Shown here piece after piece: positions 34,685 to 44,937 of a stretch of 64,000 nt of DNA. Within the stretch, counting starts at the first letter, position 1; each line of letters starts with the position of its first letter. The stretch is from assembly GCA_036377595.1 (NCBI GenBank), contig DASUYB010000057.1, forward strand, positions 22,800 to 86,799. The letters run 5' to 3'. The notes under the pieces are model-generated. The model was given only the letters and a program-made list of their open reading frames with translations. It did not search any database and was not told the origin of the DNA. The position numbers were made by a program, and so were the translations under genes. Source of the stretch: Longimicrobium sp. GTDB taxonomy: Bacteria; Gemmatimonadota; Gemmatimonadetes; Longimicrobiales; Longimicrobiaceae.

Positions 34685-36623
34685 CGGCGTCTCCCGGTGC
34701 GGGGTTGCGGCCGAGGACGACCGTGTGCCATCCCGGCGTCAGCTGCAGCGTCCCGGCGTAGCGCCGCCCGTCGGCGCCCCGCCAGCGCAGCTCCACGCGC
34801 AGCGCGGTGCCCGCGGGCAGCGACCCCAGCCCGAAGTGCAGGTCGGCGCTGCGCTTTCCCGAGTGCCCGTTCCCGCCGTCCACCTGCGCCACGCGCACCG
34901 ACCCGTCGGGGAGGCGGACGGTGGCGGCGGCGCCGATGGCCGGGCGCGCGCGCACGCCCCGCCCGGGATGCCCGGGGAAGACGACGGTCGCCCCCGGGGC
35001 GGCGGCGACGGGGAGGAGGAGGTGCAGCCCCAGGAAGGCGCCGGGGCGCGGGGCGTCGTTGCGGTAGAAGCGCGAGGGCCCCCACTGGTTGGCCAGCGCG
35101 AAGTCCAGGTCGCCGTCGCCGTCCACGTCGGCCGTGGCGATCCCGCGGGTGACCTGCGCGGCTCCCAGCCCCACCTCGCGCGCCAGGTCGTAGTAGCGGC
35201 CGTCGCGGGCGCGGACGAAGAAGCGGTCGGGCTGGTGGCCGGCGAGGTCGGCGTCGCCCGGGAGGAAGCGGTGCCAGCTGGCGGGGCTCGAGGTCAGCTG
35301 GTCGTTGCCCATCGCCAGCTCGTGCAGCTCGGGCCAGCGGTTGGTCGTTCCCCGCGCGAAGCCGATGGCCTGCATCGCCTCGGGCGTCCCGTCGTTGTCG
35401 AAGTCGTCGAGCCGCGACTCCCATCCCCAGCTGCTGCGCGAAAGCCCCAGCGCCTCGCTGCGGTCCACGTAGGGCGCCACGCCGTCGCGCATGCGCCGGG
35501 TCTGGCCGGTGCTGATCCAGGCGAAGTGGCTTTCCTCGAGCGAGAACTCGCCCGCGATGTTGCTGACGTAGATGTCCAGCAGGCCGTCGCCGTTCAGGTC
35601 GGCGAAGTCCACCCCCATCCCCTTGAACGAGTCGCGCCCCAGCACCTTGGAGCCCGGCGTCGTCCACCTCTTCACCCCCTCCAGCACGGCAAAGCGGGGA
35701 TGGCCCGGGCGCGAGCGGTTGTGCAGGAGCCGGTCGGGCCCGAAGTCGTTGGCCAGGTACAGCTCGGGAAGCCCGTCGCCGTCCAGGTCGGCGGCCCCCA
35801 CCGCCAGCGTCCACCCGCGCGCCACCCGGTCGCCGAACACTCCCGGCGCCTCGCGGAAGCGCCCCGGCCCCGCCCACAGGAGGACGCGGTCGCGCCCGCC
35901 GTTGAAGGCGCGCGACATGCTCTGCTGCATCCGCTCGCGCCCCCCGGCGCGCGCGTCCAGGATCCGCGCCCCGTCGGGGAAGTAGTTGCCCACCACCAGG
36001 TCGGGGTGCCCGTCGCCGTCCACGTCGGCGAAGGCGGCCGCGTTGGTGTACCAGCGCGCCCCGCCGCCCGCCACCTCGCGGCGCTCGTACCCGTCCGCGG
36101 ACGGCGTTTCCGCGCGGCGCAGGAAGGCCACGGGGGTTCGTCCCCAGTAGTAGACCACCAGGTCCATCGCGCCGTCCTCGTCCACGTCGCCCGGGAGGCA
36201 TCCCATCGGCGCCATGGTGGCGGCGGAGTACGCCAGCGGCGCCGGGTCGAGCGCGAACGGCGCGTATCGCCGCGGCGTGCCGGGCACGGGCGAGACGATC
36301 GCCTGGTCGGTGCGCGGATCGACGTGGCAGACGTCGTTGGGAAGCCCGTCGCCGTCGAGGTCGACCAGCGCCACCGCCGCGCCGACCGACGAGATCCACG
36401 CGCGGAGGTGCGCCAGCGACGGGTGCACCGGCCGCGCGGTGCGGAACGGCCCGCCGGAGAGCTCGGGAAGTGCCTGGGCGGTGAAGCGGAAGCGCGCCGC
36501 CAGCGCCGCCCGCTCGCCGCCGGAAAGCGTGGGGAGGCGGGCCGCCGCGTACAGGGCGGCCACCACGGCCAGCGCCGCCGCGCGCCGCGCGTGGCGGCGG
36601 GCGTATCGCAGGAAGCCGCTCAT
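34674..36623 (-). CDS. unbV: Enediyne biosynthesis protein UnbV (FG-GAP/ASPIC-UnbV, CRTAC1-like)
   Basis: This is a 649-residue protein with an N-terminal signal anchor (AAALAVVAALYAAARLPTL). Repeated Ca-binding FG-GAP blades follow: VALVDLDGDGLPNDVCHVD, FADVDGDGHPDLVVGNYF, VGAADLDGDGLPELYLANDF and TADVDGDGDLDFALANQW. The C-terminal ASPIC/UnbV domain contains VRLPDGSVRVAQVDGGNGH. Seven or so blades suggest a beta-propeller on the outer face of the membrane or in the periplasm. UnbV (E4) is one of the five enediyne-conserved proteins; its biochemical role is unresolved. ATG 36623 overlaps the unbL stop by 4 nt (ATGA). The DxDGDGxxD loops are well preserved, indicating selection for calcium binding. 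Confidence 0.93.
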   Translation of the reverse strand: MSGFLRYARRHARRAAALAVVAALYAAARLPTLSGGERAALAARFRFTAQALPELSGGPFRTARPVHPSLAHLRAWISSVGAAVALVDLDGDGLPNDVCHVDPRTDQAIVSPVPGTPRRYAPFALDPAPLAYSAATMAPMGCLPGDVDEDGAMDLVVYYWGRTPVAFLRRAETPSADGYERREVAGGGARWYTNAAAFADVDGDGHPDLVVGNYFPDGARILDARAGGRERMQQSMSRAFNGGRDRVLLWAGPGRFREAPGVFGDRVARGWTLAVGAADLDGDGLPELYLANDFGPDRLLHNRSRPGHPRFAVLEGVKRWTTPGSKVLGRDSFKGMGVDFADLNGDGLLDIYVSNIAGEFSLEESHFAWISTGQTRRMRDGVAPYVDRSEALGLSRSSWGWESRLDDFDNDGTPEAMQAIGFARGTTNRWPELHELAMGNDQLTSSPASWHRFLPGDADLAGHQPDRFFVRARDGRYYDLAREVGLGAAQVTRGIATADVDGDGDLDFALANQWGPSRFYRNDAPRPGAFLGLHLLLPVAAAPGATVVFPGHPGRGVRARPAIGAAATVRLPDGSVRVAQVDGGNGHSGKRSADLHFGLGSLPAGTALRVELRWRGADGRRYAGTLQLTPGWHTVVLGRNPAPGDADGA

Positions 36624-37759
36624 GCGCGGGCCTCGGCCGCGAAGTGCCGCTGGATGCGGAGCCGCCAGGCCTCGTAGGCCGGGAGGCCGCCCACGGGAGC
36701 GAGGCCCTCGAGCGCGTCGTCGGTCACCCGGGCGGCGGCGGCGGCCGGGCAGCCGCAGAGCGCCAGGCAGGCGAGCTCGGTGTGCGGCGCCGGGTTCCCG
36801 GCGCGCCGCCGCGCCCCCGCGGCGAAGGCGGCGCCCTGCGCCAGGGCCGGCCGGTACGGCCCGGCCATGGCGGCCAGCGCGCCCGCCTCGCCATGCCCGG
36901 GCCCGCCGGCGTAGGCGCAGGCCAGGCCGGCGCCGCTCCACAGGTCGCCCCGCCGCGGGGCGGCGAAGCGCGCGATGGAGGCGGCGACGCGCGCGGGGTC
37001 GGCGCCGTGTACGAACCACAGGCTCCGCCCCAGCCCCTGGTCGAAGGCGCGGCGGGCGTAGCCGGAGACGCGCCGCGGGAGCGCGCGTGCGTCCACGAAG
37101 CGGCGGGGATGGAAGTACCCCTGGTGGAAGCCGTACCCGTCGGCCGCCAGCCATCCCAGCAGCGGGTCCATCCACCCGGGCACGTGGTGGAACGGGCGCC
37201 TCAGCCGGGCCAGCGCCCACCCGGCGCCCACGTGCACCATGTACGCGTGGCTCCTGCCGGCGCCGCGCAGGAACGCCTGCACGCGCTGGCGCCGCCACGG
37301 CGTGAGCGCGTCCAGGAGCGTCAGCGCCATCGCCGCGCCCTCGTAGGCGAAACCGCGCAGCGCCGGCTCAACCGCCTCCAGCCGTGCGGCCAGGCCGTCT
37401 TCGGGGTCCTCCTCGAGCGCCGCGTGGTAGCCGTCCAGGAAGGTGCGGCCCACCTCTTCCAGCCGCAGCCGGGCCTGGGTCACGCCCGCGAAGCCGCGCC
37501 GCGCGAACGTCGCCTCGGCGGGGTCGATCCGCAGCAGGCGCCGGAGGAGGCGCCGGCCGGGGCCGGACCGTGCCGGGGCGGCGTCGCGGGCCGGCGCGGC
37601 GCGGGTGTTCCAGGGCGACCGGGGGGCGGCGGAGAGCATCCGGGTGCGCGGGGTTCGACCGTATCCGGAAAATGAGCCGAAACCGTCGGCGCACGGCCGC
37701 GCATCGCCCGTCGTGAAGCCTGCCGTAAGCTCCTCGGGTGCCGCGGGATGGGCGATCAT
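36620..37759 (-). CDS. unbL: Enediyne biosynthesis protein UnbL (DUF1702 family)
   Basis: This is a 379-residue protein matching the DUF1702/UnbL (E3) family. Recognisable segments include FARRGFAGVTQARLRLEEVG, RTFLDGYHAALEE, GFAYEGAAMALTLLDALTP, MVHVGAGWALAR, PLLGWLAADGYGFHQGYFHP, RSLWFVHGADPARVAASIA and GAGLACAYAGG. The start ATG 37759 has GGAG at the right distance. The first about 65 residues are variable and a later Met is possible. It is the first gene of the enediyne operon unbL-unbV-unbU-PKSE, in which every junction overlaps. It probably acts in the cytoplasm in processing of the polyene; the reaction is not known. A promoter should lie in the 37760-38023 gap. Confidence 0.92.
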   Translation of the reverse strand: MIAHPAAPEELTAGFTTGDARPCADGFGSFSGYGRTPRTRMLSAAPRSPWNTRAAPARDAAPARSGPGRRLLRRLLRIDPAEATFARRGFAGVTQARLRLEEVGRTFLDGYHAALEEDPEDGLAARLEAVEPALRGFAYEGAAMALTLLDALTPWRRQRVQAFLRGAGRSHAYMVHVGAGWALARLRRPFHHVPGWMDPLLGWLAADGYGFHQGYFHPRRFVDARALPRRVSGYARRAFDQGLGRSLWFVHGADPARVAASIARFAAPRRGDLWSGAGLACAYAGGPGHGEAGALAAMAGPYRPALAQGAAFAAGARRRAGNPAPHTELACLALCGCPAAAAARVTDDALEGLAPVGGLPAYEAWRLRIQRHFAAEARA

Positions 37760-37892
37760 GACAAGCTCCGTACCGCCCCGCCCCGCCCGCGGCGGACCGG
37801 GTCCAAAGCCGCGCACCGGCCGAAGTTGCCCTACATTTGGCGTCGGGAAAGGCCGGGCCGGGTGTGCGGCGGGCTGCACAGGAGAGGGAAGG

Positions 37893-37919
37893 CCCCCTGT
37901 GCGGAGGACCCACAGGGGG
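37893..37919 (-). terminator. Perfect hairpin after the sigma-54 activator gene
   Basis: CCCCCTGTG pairs perfectly with CACAGGGGG across 9 nt, in the 264-bp gap between the activator's stop (38024) and unbL. It may separate the two transcripts. No U-run is visible. Confidence 0.45.
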
Positions 37920-38023
37920 GCGGAGAGCGCGGATCGCGGTGAATGCCGCGCACGAGCGGACGACGTCTCCGGGGCTCGCGCCCCGCAGGCGTTGGGACAG
38001 CCGGGTTTCTCGCGGAGGAGGGG

Positions 38024-39121
38024 TCAGTCGGAGGGCGGGTCGACGTCGCCGAGCGCGGCCAGGAGGTCGTACAGCCCGCGGCGGCTGATCCCCAGGAGGC
38101 GGGCGGCCTTCACCTTGTTTCCCTCGGCCAGGCGGAGCGCCTCGGCCAGGTAGTGGCTGCGCACCCGGTGCAGGGCGCTGGGAAGGTCCAGCGCGAGCCC
38201 GCCCGCCGGAGCGGCGTCGAAGGGGGCGTAGCTCCCCCGCACCTCGTCGGGAAGGTGGCGCGGGAGGAGGGCGTCGCCCTCGTCCAGCCGGGCGAGCACC
38301 TGGGCGCGCTCGATCACGTTCTCGAGCTCGCGGACGTTCCCCGGCCAGGAATAGCTGTCCATGGCCTCGGCGGCCGCGGGGCTCACGCGGCGCAGCGGCG
38401 ACCGCGTGACGGGCCGGTAGAGCGCGAGGAAGTGCTCGCACAGGTGGGGAAGGTCTTCCCTGCGCTCCCGCAGCGCCGGCAGGTGCAGCTCGATGACGTG
38501 GAGCCGGTAGTACAGCTCGGGGCGGAACCGCCCATCCCGGACGGCGCCCATCAGGTCGCTGTTGGTGGCCGCGATCACCCGCACGTCCACGGGGATGCTG
38601 CGCGTGGCTCCCAGCCGCCGCACCTCGCGCTCCTGCAGCGCCCTCAGCAGCTTGGGCTGGAGGGAAAGGGGAAGGTCGCCCACCTCGTCCAGGAACAGCG
38701 TGCCGGTGGTCGCCTCCTCGAAGTACCCCGGCCGCGACCCGGCCGCGCCCGTGAACGCGCCCCGCTCGTAGCCGAAGAGCTCCGACTCGATCAGGTTCTC
38801 CGGAAGGGCGGCGCAGTTGACGGCCACAAAGGGGCGGCCGCTGCGGTCCGAACGGGCATGGACGCTGCGCGCCGCCACCTCCTTGCCGGTGCCGGTCTCG
38901 CCCGTGACCAGCACGGTGGTGCCGGTGGGGGCCACCAGGTCGATCATCCGGCGCAGCTCCACCATCTGCGGCGAGCTTCCGACCAGCTCGACGGCGCGGT
39001 GCGGCGGCGCCGCAGGGGTGCGGAACCGACGTGAGCCGGGAGAGGGTGGATCGGACCCGGAGGCCGCCTGGCCGCCTCGGGGTGCCCGCCAGGAGGTGGA
39101 CGAATCCATGGACCGGCTCAT
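38024..39121 (-). CDS. Sigma-54-dependent transcriptional activator (NtrC-type AAA+), no sensor domain
   Basis: This is a protein of about 365 residues. The AAA+ domain begins near residue 50 with LVGSSPQMVELRRMIDLVAP. It has the Walker A VTGETGTGKEVAARSVHA, the sigma-54-contacting loop YERGAFTGAAGS, the Walker B GTLFLDEVGDLPL and the sensor/arginine segments through SWPGNVRELENVIERA. A C-terminal Fis-type HTH closes it (AARLLGISRRGLYDLLAAL). A receiver, GAF or PAS domain is missing: the roughly 50 residues before the AAA+ domain are low-complexity. Regulation must therefore come from a separate protein or from abundance. Starts at 39169 (GTG), 39121 or 39109 are possible. It lies upstream of unbL on the same strand and is a candidate activator of the enediyne operon. 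I could not find a clear -24/-12 site before unbL. Confidence 0.88.
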   Translation of the reverse strand: MSRSMDSSTSWRAPRGGQAASGSDPPSPGSRRFRTPAAPPHRAVELVGSSPQMVELRRMIDLVAPTGTTVLVTGETGTGKEVAARSVHARSDRSGRPFVAVNCAALPENLIESELFGYERGAFTGAAGSRPGYFEEATTGTLFLDEVGDLPLSLQPKLLRALQEREVRRLGATRSIPVDVRVIAATNSDLMGAVRDGRFRPELYYRLHVIELHLPALRERREDLPHLCEHFLALYRPVTRSPLRRVSPAAAEAMDSYSWPGNVRELENVIERAQVLARLDEGDALLPRHLPDEVRGSYAPFDAAPAGGLALDLPSALHRVRSHYLAEALRLAEGNKVKAARLLGISRRGLYDLLAALGDVDPPSD

Positions 39122-39169
39122 TCGATGGAGGCGCCCGGCCGTCTCCCGGCTCGGGGGGGAGCCGGGCAC

Positions 39170-39675
39170 GACGACCAGGCGTGCGAATCGCCCACCCCGT
39201 AGTCCCTGAACTCAGGACTTCATCGCCGCCCCTCCTGCACGCCATCCGAGCACGCGCGAAACCGGAAGCTCGCGCCCGGAATCGGTTCACCGCTCCTTTC
39301 GTCACGTAAGAGTGCTTTCTTTTCAAGACAATTACATAGAGTGCACGTTGCGACGAACGTCGCTTGTTTTGGCCTGATATGCTGGCAAATCTCCCTTACG
39401 TGCTCCCGCGTGTAGATCCTTTTAAGCCTACAATATGTAGTACCAGACAAGAGTCAATACGTTGCATGATCGCGTGTCACTCTTTGCCTCGTCGCCGCCA
39501 TTCCGGGCAATCCAGGAGAAGTCCGGCCCCGGGACGGCACCCTACCTTCGGTTGGAAAAACCGTCACTGCCGCACGACCGCCGGCCGTCCAGGGAGCGTC
39601 CCGGCGGACCCGTCACCATCGTCTCGCGGCCCTGGCAACCGTGCTTCGGCCCGCTTCCACGTGGAGGATCGCGGC
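39170..39675. other. AT-richer divergent intergenic region with a palindrome
   Basis: No gene is supported in this 500-bp stretch between the sigma-54 activator and the outer-membrane protein gene. From about 39290 to 39480 it is markedly AT-richer than its surroundings. It holds the palindrome GCGACGAACGTCGC (39350-39363) and the near-palindrome CTACAATATGTAG (around 39428), both candidate regulator sites. Promoters for both divergent genes are expected here. Confidence 0.45.
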
Positions 39676-40719
39676 GTGCTCATCTCTCGCTGCCGGGGAG
39701 CGGACGGGGTGCCCTCCGCGCGACCGCACCGGCCTGCTTCCTCCGCGTTCTCTTCGCCCCGCTCCATTCCGCCGGCGACGGCGCGAAGGCGGCCGTGGCG
39801 CGCCCGGACCGTGCCGGGCCTGGTCGCGCTCCTGCTGTGCGCCGCACCCGTGCGCGGGCAGACGGTGGAGGACGGGACCCTGCTGCCCAAGGGCGCGCTG
39901 GGCGCCGGCATGGTGCTCACGCACGAGACGTGGGACCGGTACTGGGAAGGGAGCCTGAAGCGGGGCAACGAGAACATCGGCAGGCTCACCACGCGGAGCC
40001 TTACGGCGATGACGGGATACGGGATCAGCGACCGGCTCGCGCTCCTGGCCATGCTCCCGTACGTCCACACCCACGCCAGCCGCGGTACGCTGAAGGAGAT
40101 GCACGGCATCCAGGACGTGGTGGTGGCGGCCAAGTACGGCCTGGTGACGGTCCCGGTCGCCGGCCGCGGCACCCTGAAGGCCCTGGCCGTCGGATCCATC
40201 GCAGTTCCCGCCGGCGACTACTCCCCCGACTTCCTCCCGCTCTCCATCGGCCTGGGAAGCCGGCGTGCCTCGGGCCGCGTCACGCTGGCCTTCGAGGCGC
40301 GCCGGGAGTGGTTCCTGAACGCCTCGGCCGCCTACACCTGGCGGTCGAAGGTGAAGCTCGACCGCGCGGCGTACTACACCGGCGGCCAGCTCCACCTGGG
40401 GCGCGAGGTGGCGATGCCCGACGTGTTCGACTACACGCTCGGCGGGGGATACCGCGGAAGGCGGCTGCACGTGCCGGTGTCGGTATCGGTGCAGCGCACG
40501 CTGGGGGGAAGCGACATCCGGCGGCAGGACATGCCGTTCGTCTCCAACCGCATGGACTTCGTCCGCGTGGAGGGCGGCGTGGGCTACACCCTTCCCGCGA
40601 CGAACCTGATGGTCCGGATCGGCGCCGCGCGCGTGGTCGGCGGCCGCAACGTGGGCCAGGCCACCACGCTCACCGGCGGCTTCCACTACACCCTTCCCCT
40701 CCGCACGCGGGCGCCGTGA
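39676..40719 (+). CDS. Probable outer-membrane beta-barrel protein
   Basis: This is a 347-residue protein with a long Arg-rich leader and a signal peptide core (RTVPGLVALLLCAAPVRGQ, cleavage near residue 62). The mature part alternates amphipathic strands ending in aromatic residues (GAGMVLTHETWDRYW, MTGYGISDRLALLAMLPYV, VVVAAKYGLVTVP, ASAAYTWRSKV, YTLGGGYRGRRLHVPVSVSV, TTLTGGFHYTLPL). This is the pattern of a transporter-type barrel of about 12 strands. I do not recognise a specific family beyond a general outer-membrane channel. The start is a GTG 7 nt after GGAGGA; an upstream start in the same open frame is possible. The next gene is on the same strand, 190 bp away. Confidence 0.65.
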   Translation: MLISRCRGADGVPSARPHRPASSAFSSPRSIPPATARRRPWRARTVPGLVALLLCAAPVRGQTVEDGTLLPKGALGAGMVLTHETWDRYWEGSLKRGNENIGRLTTRSLTAMTGYGISDRLALLAMLPYVHTHASRGTLKEMHGIQDVVVAAKYGLVTVPVAGRGTLKALAVGSIAVPAGDYSPDFLPLSIGLGSRRASGRVTLAFEARREWFLNASAAYTWRSKVKLDRAAYYTGGQLHLGREVAMPDVFDYTLGGGYRGRRLHVPVSVSVQRTLGGSDIRRQDMPFVSNRMDFVRVEGGVGYTLPATNLMVRIGAARVVGGRNVGQATTLTGGFHYTLPLRTRAP

Positions 40720-40912
40720 GCCGCGTCGCGGAACGTCCGTGCGCGGGGCCGACGTGAGCGGCGCGAGCTCCGGGCGGGTCCCTCCGCTGCGCCGCGCACC
40801 GGCGATCGTGCCCGCCGCGCGGATCCGGGGCGGGCGCGGGCGCGTCCCGGTCCTCCGGGCGCGAATCCCTCGCGCGACCCCTTATCTCCCGGAACGACTT
40901 CGTGGGACGCGT

Positions 40913-42496
40913 ATGAGACCTCACGCCCTCCTGCCGCCGGCGGCCGTCTTCCTCGCCTGCACCGCGGTTCTTTCCCTGGCCGGGTGCGACAACGCGGTCG
41001 AGGGAACGGAGCGGCTGCCGCCGCTGGAGGCAGCGGCGCTGGACGCGGACGCCGGGAGCTGGCGCATGATCGTCCTGTCCGCCCCGGACCAGATCGCCGT
41101 TCCGGCCCCGGCGGCCGCCGGCTCCGACGCGTACCGGGCCGAGCTGCAGGCCATCCGCGCCGCGCAGGCCAGCCTGACGGCGGCGCAGCGCCGGTCGGTG
41201 GAGCACTGGAGCGGAGGGGGCGTGCTGCGCTGGAACCAGGTGACCCGCGAGCTGGTGGCCCGCTTCAACCTTCCGCCCGCGCCGCGCGCCGACGGCACCT
41301 ACCCGGTGCCCGACCCCGAGAACCCGTTCGCCGACCCGCAGTTCCCCTTCGCCAACCCCCCGTACGCGGCGCGCGCCTACAGCTACGTCAGCGTGGCCCA
41401 GTACGAGGCGCTCAAGTCGGCGTGGTACTGGAAGTACCGGTACAACCGGCCCTCCCCCGCCCGCGTGGACCCCGGCATCCGGGCGCTGGTGCCCGTCGGG
41501 AGCCTGCCGGCCTATCCGTCCGAGGACGCGGTGCTGTCGGCCGTCACGGCCGAGGTGCTGAAGGCGCTCTTCCCGGCGGCGGTGGAGGAGATCACGCGCC
41601 AGGCGGCGGAGCAGCGCGAGGCGGCGCTGCTCTCGGGGAAGGCGTCGCCCAGCGACGTGGCCGCGGGACTGGCGCTGGGGAAGGCCGTCGCCGCGGCGGT
41701 GCTGGCGCGGGCGGCGGCCGACGGGGCGAGGAGCGCCGCCGGCACCCCCGCCGAGTGGAAGGCGCTGGAAGATGCGGCGGCGGCCCGGGGCGAGGTTCCC
41801 TGGCGCAGCCAGGAAAGCCCGGCCCGGCCGCCGATGCTCCCCGGCTTCGGCCGGGTGCGGACCTGGACCATGACGGCCGAGGAGGCGGCCGCCGAGCAGC
41901 CGCCGGCGCCTCCCTCCACGTCGTCGGAGCAGATGCGGACCGAGCTGGCCGAGGTCAGACGCACGGTGGACCACCTGACGCGCCACCAGCTCGCGGTCGC
42001 CCTGCGGTGGAACGACGGCGCCGGGACGTACACGCCGTCGGGGCACTGGAACGACATCGCGGCCGAGCATGTCCGTGACGCGCGGATGAGCGAGGTCCGC
42101 GCGGCCCGCACCTTCGCGCTGCTCAACATGGCCATGCACGACGCCGCGGTGGGGTGCTGGAGCGTGAAGTACCGGTACTTCAACCCCCGGCCGCACCAAC
42201 TCGACCCGGCGATCCGCACGGTGGTGGGGCTTCCCAACTTCCCCTCCTATCCGTCGGGGCACTCGACCTTCTCGGCCACCGCGGCGGAGGTGCTGTCTTA
42301 CGTCTTCCCCGACGCCGCGGCCGAGTTTCACGCCCTGGCGGACGAGGCCGGCATCTCGCGCCTCTACGGGGGGATCCACTACCGGAGCGACATCGAGCGC
42401 GGCAAGGAGCACGGCGCGAGGGTGGGCGCCTATGCGGTACGCCTCGCGCGCGGCGACGGCGCCGACGCGGGGCGCACGGTTTCTCCAGCTCCGTAG
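40913..42496 (+). CDS. PAP2/vanadium-haloperoxidase-like lipoprotein with a degenerate N-terminal copy
   Basis: This is a 527-residue exported protein. The lipobox is LSLAGC (Cys near residue 24), so it should be anchored to a membrane facing the periplasm. The C-terminal half carries all three PAP2/VHPO motifs: KYRYFNPRP (about 420), FPSYPSGHSTFSA (about 445) and SRLYGGIHYRSDIERG (about 482). The N-terminal half has a parallel but broken set: YWKYRYNRPSPARVDPG and LPAYPSEDAVLSA, where PSGH became PSED. That half resembles an internally duplicated but inactivated domain. The family covers acid phosphatases and vanadium-dependent haloperoxidases, which cannot be told apart here. Given the metabolite locus next door, halogenation is possible but not shown. 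Confidence 0.8.
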   Translation: MRPHALLPPAAVFLACTAVLSLAGCDNAVEGTERLPPLEAAALDADAGSWRMIVLSAPDQIAVPAPAAAGSDAYRAELQAIRAAQASLTAAQRRSVEHWSGGGVLRWNQVTRELVARFNLPPAPRADGTYPVPDPENPFADPQFPFANPPYAARAYSYVSVAQYEALKSAWYWKYRYNRPSPARVDPGIRALVPVGSLPAYPSEDAVLSAVTAEVLKALFPAAVEEITRQAAEQREAALLSGKASPSDVAAGLALGKAVAAAVLARAAADGARSAAGTPAEWKALEDAAAARGEVPWRSQESPARPPMLPGFGRVRTWTMTAEEAAAEQPPAPPSTSSEQMRTELAEVRRTVDHLTRHQLAVALRWNDGAGTYTPSGHWNDIAAEHVRDARMSEVRAARTFALLNMAMHDAAVGCWSVKYRYFNPRPHQLDPAIRTVVGLPNFPSYPSGHSTFSATAAEVLSYVFPDAAAEFHALADEAGISRLYGGIHYRSDIERGKEHGARVGAYAVRLARGDGADAGRTVSPAP

Positions 42497-42553
42497 TCCC
42501 GATACGAGTCTTTGTCCAGGTCGCGACCGCCCCTGCGGAAGGAATGGCTGCCG

Positions 42554-42799
42554 ATGATCGTGCACTCCCTGTTCTTCGCCCAGTACCGCGACTTCGCCGG
42601 CGCCGGCGAGCTGTCCGTGGAGCTGCCGGAGGGGGCGAGCGTGGCCGACCTCGTCCGGCGCCTGCGCACGGCCGGCAGCGGCCTGTCGAAGCTCCCCGCA
42701 TCTCCCGTGGTGGCGGTGAACATGGCCTGCGTGCCGGGCGACACCCCGCTCCGCGACGGCGACGAGGTGGCGTTCATCCCCCCGGTGGCCGGGGGGTGA
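42554..42799 (+). CDS. MoaD/ThiS-family sulfur-carrier-like protein
   Basis: This is an 81-residue beta-grasp protein ending in VAFIPPVAGG, the C-terminal Gly-Gly that is adenylated and thiocarboxylated in MoaD/ThiS proteins. The N-terminus (IVHSLFFAQYRDFAGAGELS) and ELPEGASVADLVRRL match MoaD. It would serve molybdopterin synthase or another sulfur transfer. No MoaE or E1-like partner is next to it in the window. ATG 42554 is preceded by GGAAGGAATGG. It is 57 nt after the PAP2 gene; a functional link is doubtful. Confidence 0.85.
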   Translation: MIVHSLFFAQYRDFAGAGELSVELPEGASVADLVRRLRTAGSGLSKLPASPVVAVNMACVPGDTPLRDGDEVAFIPPVAGG

Positions 42800-42822
42800 G
42801 CTGCATTGGAGGAAGGAATGTC

Positions 42823-42950
42823 ATTCCGAAGGCGCTGCGCCGCCCTCTCCTCCCATGCCGAAGCCGTGGCGCCTGAGGAATCTGTGGCCGGCTCCCGAGC
42901 CACAGGCCGCCTGTCGCTCGGACGCATGCCACAGATTCCTCGGGCGCCGC
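42823..42950. repeat. Dispersed repeat family B with a long inverted pair
   Basis: It begins with TGTCATTCCGAAGGCGCTG and contains GGCGCCTGAGGAATCTGTGGC (42868-42888) paired with GCCACAGATTCCTCGGGCGCC (42928-42948). This is a 21-bp inverted pair with one mismatch around a 39-nt loop. A diverged copy lies at about 19843-20012. The rest of the 42800-43144 gap (tail CCTCCGTTACCTCCGTTTCC) is shared with the 20.1-kb copy. No gene is seen. Confidence 0.7.
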
Positions 42951-43144
42951 CTGGCGTCAGCGCGTTCGACGCGTTCGGTTCCTCCGTTACCTCCGTTTCC
43001 TCCGTGTGAGTCATTCTTTGAGGATGTCGGAATGCATACTGAATCCTCGGGATATGTATCACACGCGAAAAAACTCCGCCCGGCGCGCGGATGCGTGCCG
43101 GGCGGAGCTCTTCACCGCCGGGTCCAGACCGGCGCGGAGGGAGG

Positions 43145-44674
<1,530 letters not shown>

Positions 44675-44937
44675 GATAGGAACGTCCTCGCGCAATGAGG
44701 TACGGGCGCCCGGCCCAATGCCGGGTGCCTGAGATGCCGTCCGGAGCGAAACGTCGGCGACAACGGCAAAAGCACGGTGGCCCCGCTTCCCGGACGGCGA
44801 AGCGGACCTGCGTGTATGCCTGTGTGGAGTGGGGTGTACCAGAGCACGGGGGCACGCCCAGAGCAGGACGATGCCTAAACCGTTGCCTTATATATAGTTA
44901 AATATGTTGGGGAGGGAAAGGGGTCGCGAGATTTTGG

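Noticed and set aside
37760..38023. Sigma-54 promoter (-24/-12) upstream of unbL.
   Set aside because: No convincing TGGCAC-N5-TTGC match on the - strand; only a hairpin and GC-rich sequence seen.
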